Shown here: positions 5,816 to 7,124 of the stretch, piece by piece
Numbering within the stretch: position 1 is the stretch's first letter
Layout of the letters: each line of letters begins with the position of its first letter
Assembly: GCA_050114795.1 (NCBI GenBank)
Contig: JASFRS010000125.1
Location: 1 to 7,124 of the forward strand
Source: JASFRS01 sp050114795
GTDB taxonomy: Bacteria; Pseudomonadota; Alphaproteobacteria; Sphingomonadales; CAKZYD01
DNA length: 7,124 nt
Direction: 5' to 3'
The notes under the pieces: model-generated
What the model saw: the letters and a program-made list of their open reading frames with translations, nothing else
Databases searched by the model: none
Told to the model about the DNA's origin: nothing
Made by a program: the position numbers and the translations under genes

Positions 5816-7105
5816 ATGTTGAAATCTTTTTTTGTGGGACTTGCCGCTGTCGGGATTACGATCTCAGGGGCAATGGCCGCTGATGTCACGCTTATTCATG
5901 CAGGTCAGTTGATTGCAACGCCGGGTGAGGGGGCACAAGGCCCGTCTACCATCGTGGTCGAAGGCAATCGGATTTCTGAAATTGTTGAAGGTCATGTCAA
6001 TCGCGAAGGGGCGGAGGTCATTGACTTAAAGGATAAAACGGTCCTTCCGGGCCTGATTGACGCCCATGTGCATCTTTCCGGTGACCCAGGTGGGGATTAT
6101 TGGCAGTCTGTCATTCGTGAACCTGCTTATTATGCTGCTATAGCGGTTAAAAATGCGGGCATTACACTACGCGCCGGCTTTACTACCGTGCGCGATGTAG
6201 GTTCGCGCGGGATGACCACCATGCATGCTATTCGTGATGCGGTTCGTGATGGTGTTGTTGAAGGGCCGCGTATTCTATCAGCCGGCTCATCTTTGTCCAT
6301 TATTGGTGGCCATGGGGATACCAATGGCTTTGCCAAACATGTCTTGGAAGCCGTTTTTCCATACACAAGCACAGGGGCTTGTACTGGGGCTGTTGAATGT
6401 GCGCAACGTGTGCGGGAGGCTTCCAAATACGGGGCGGACCTTATCAAAATTACGGCAACGGGCGGTGTGCTGTCCCAACAAGGACGGGGTCTAGACCAAC
6501 ATTTCTCTGATGAAGAGATGGAGTCCATTATCGAAACCGCGCATCGCTTAGGGTTGAAAGTTGCTGCTCACGCTCACGGGAAAGGTGGTATCACTGCTGC
6601 GGTGGCCGCAGGTGTCGATTCCATTGAACATGGGACTTATCTCGATGAAGACGGGGCCAAACTCATGAAGCGCACGGGCGCTTATATGGTGCCCACTTTG
6701 ATGGCTTTTGAGGGCATCCGCGAAGGCCTGGCCGAAGACCGCTATACACCTGTCGTATCGAAAAAAGTCCGCCAGACTTTGGAGGTTGTCGGCAAGGGCT
6801 TGCAGCTTGCGGTTAAACGCGGTGTGAATATTGCCTTTGGTACGGACGCAGGTGTCTTTGAACATGGGCGCAATGCAGGCGAGTTTGCCTTGATGCTGCG
6901 TTATGGCGGCATGAGTGCGGAAGCCGCATTGAAATCTGCGACCGTGGATGCAGCCAACCTGCTTGGCATGTCTTCCATCGGTACAATTGAGGCTGGAAAA
7001 TATGCGGATATTATCGCCGTTGACGGTGACCCGCTGGAAGATGTGACTGTGTTGGAGCATATGCGCTTTGTCATGAAAGACGGCAAAATTATCGATTTGG
7101 ATTAA
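5816..7105 (+). CDS. Exported metal-dependent amidohydrolase (imidazolonepropionase / Xaa-Pro dipeptidase-like)
   Basis: The product (429 residues) belongs to the amidohydrolase superfamily, the COG1228-type branch that includes imidazolonepropionase-like enzymes and bacterial prolidase-type dipeptidases; the actual substrate is unknown. An N-terminal signal peptide (basic MLK, hydrophobic 5-17, AMA before a likely cut after residue 21) predicts periplasmic location. Superfamily metal ligands are visible: HVH at 84-86 (in GLIDAHVHL), Lys211 in IKITATGG, a likely carboxylated bridging lysine, His252/His254 in AHAHGKGG, His272 in EHGTYLDEDG and Asp344 in FGTDAG. So the protein looks active with a binuclear site. 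The C-terminal segment IEAGKYADIIAVDGDPLEDV is the usual return to the small beta domain. Exported relatives in this branch are often annotated as dipeptidases releasing C-terminal residues, but that is family knowledge only. The gene is probably cotranscribed with the frame starting at 7118. Confidence 0.88.
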   Translation: MLKSFFVGLAAVGITISGAMAADVTLIHAGQLIATPGEGAQGPSTIVVEGNRISEIVEGHVNREGAEVIDLKDKTVLPGLIDAHVHLSGDPGGDYWQSVIREPAYYAAIAVKNAGITLRAGFTTVRDVGSRGMTTMHAIRDAVRDGVVEGPRILSAGSSLSIIGGHGDTNGFAKHVLEAVFPYTSTGACTGAVECAQRVREASKYGADLIKITATGGVLSQQGRGLDQHFSDEEMESIIETAHRLGLKVAAHAHGKGGITAAVAAGVDSIEHGTYLDEDGAKLMKRTGAYMVPTLMAFEGIREGLAEDRYTPVVSKKVRQTLEVVGKGLQLAVKRGVNIAFGTDAGVFEHGRNAGEFALMLRYGGMSAEAALKSATVDAANLLGMSSIGTIEAGKYADIIAVDGDPLEDVTVLEHMRFVMKDGKIIDLD

Positions 7106-7117
7106 GGGAGAATAATA

Positions 7118-7124
7118 ATGTGGG
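7118..7124 (+). CDS. Start of a downstream gene (partial, 7 bases)
   Basis: An ATG at 7118 follows AGGGAG (7105-7110) at 7 bases, directly after the amidohydrolase stop (gap 12 bases). The good ribosome site and spacing argue for a real gene in the same transcript. Only Met-Trp is visible, so no function can be assigned. Confidence 0.5.

Noticed and set aside
6548..7060. 170-residue minus-strand frame
   Set aside because: Entirely antisense to the conserved C-terminal half of the amidohydrolase, with no domain pattern.

Overview
The window looks like a chromosomal housekeeping segment of an alphaproteobacterium of moderate GC. The evidence is the gene order tsaD (divergent) / hemC-hemD-mic60-hemY: a mitofilin (Mic60)-like membrane protein between hemD and hemY is characteristic of Alphaproteobacteria. 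The order or family cannot be fixed from the sequence alone. No mobile element, CRISPR array or phage-like gene is visible.

Layout. Positions 1-245 (minus strand) hold the 5' end of tsaD (tRNA t6A modification). A 95-base divergent spacer (246-340) leads into a tight plus-strand cluster: hemC (341-1282), a single long frame that joins HemD to a Mic60-like protein (1279-3012), and hemY (3017-4360). hemC and hemD overlap by ATGA, and the next gap is 4 bases, so this is almost certainly one operon. A tRNA-Thr(CGT) gene with encoded CCA lies at 4429-4504. It is followed by adhC (4607-5737), the glutathione-dependent formaldehyde dehydrogenase, and then an exported metal-dependent amidohydrolase (5816-7105). 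A further reading frame begins at 7118 and runs off the window.

How the genes work together. HemC and HemD perform consecutive steps from porphobilinogen to uroporphyrinogen III. The Mic60-like part and HemY are inner-membrane proteins conserved next to them: Mic60 is the ancestor of the mitochondrial crista-junction protein, and HemY is a TPR protein of unsettled role in haem metabolism. In this window HemD and Mic60 are one 577-residue frame, which would tether a cytosolic haem enzyme to the membrane. A strong internal Shine-Dalgarno and ATG at the junction suggest Mic60 can also be made alone. The junction is a single nucleotide away from an ordinary ATGA-coupled gene pair, so the fusion needs checking against raw reads. 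adhC and the amidohydrolase are not obviously linked in function; the first acts in cytosolic formaldehyde/S-nitrosoglutathione metabolism, the second in the periplasm on an unknown substrate.
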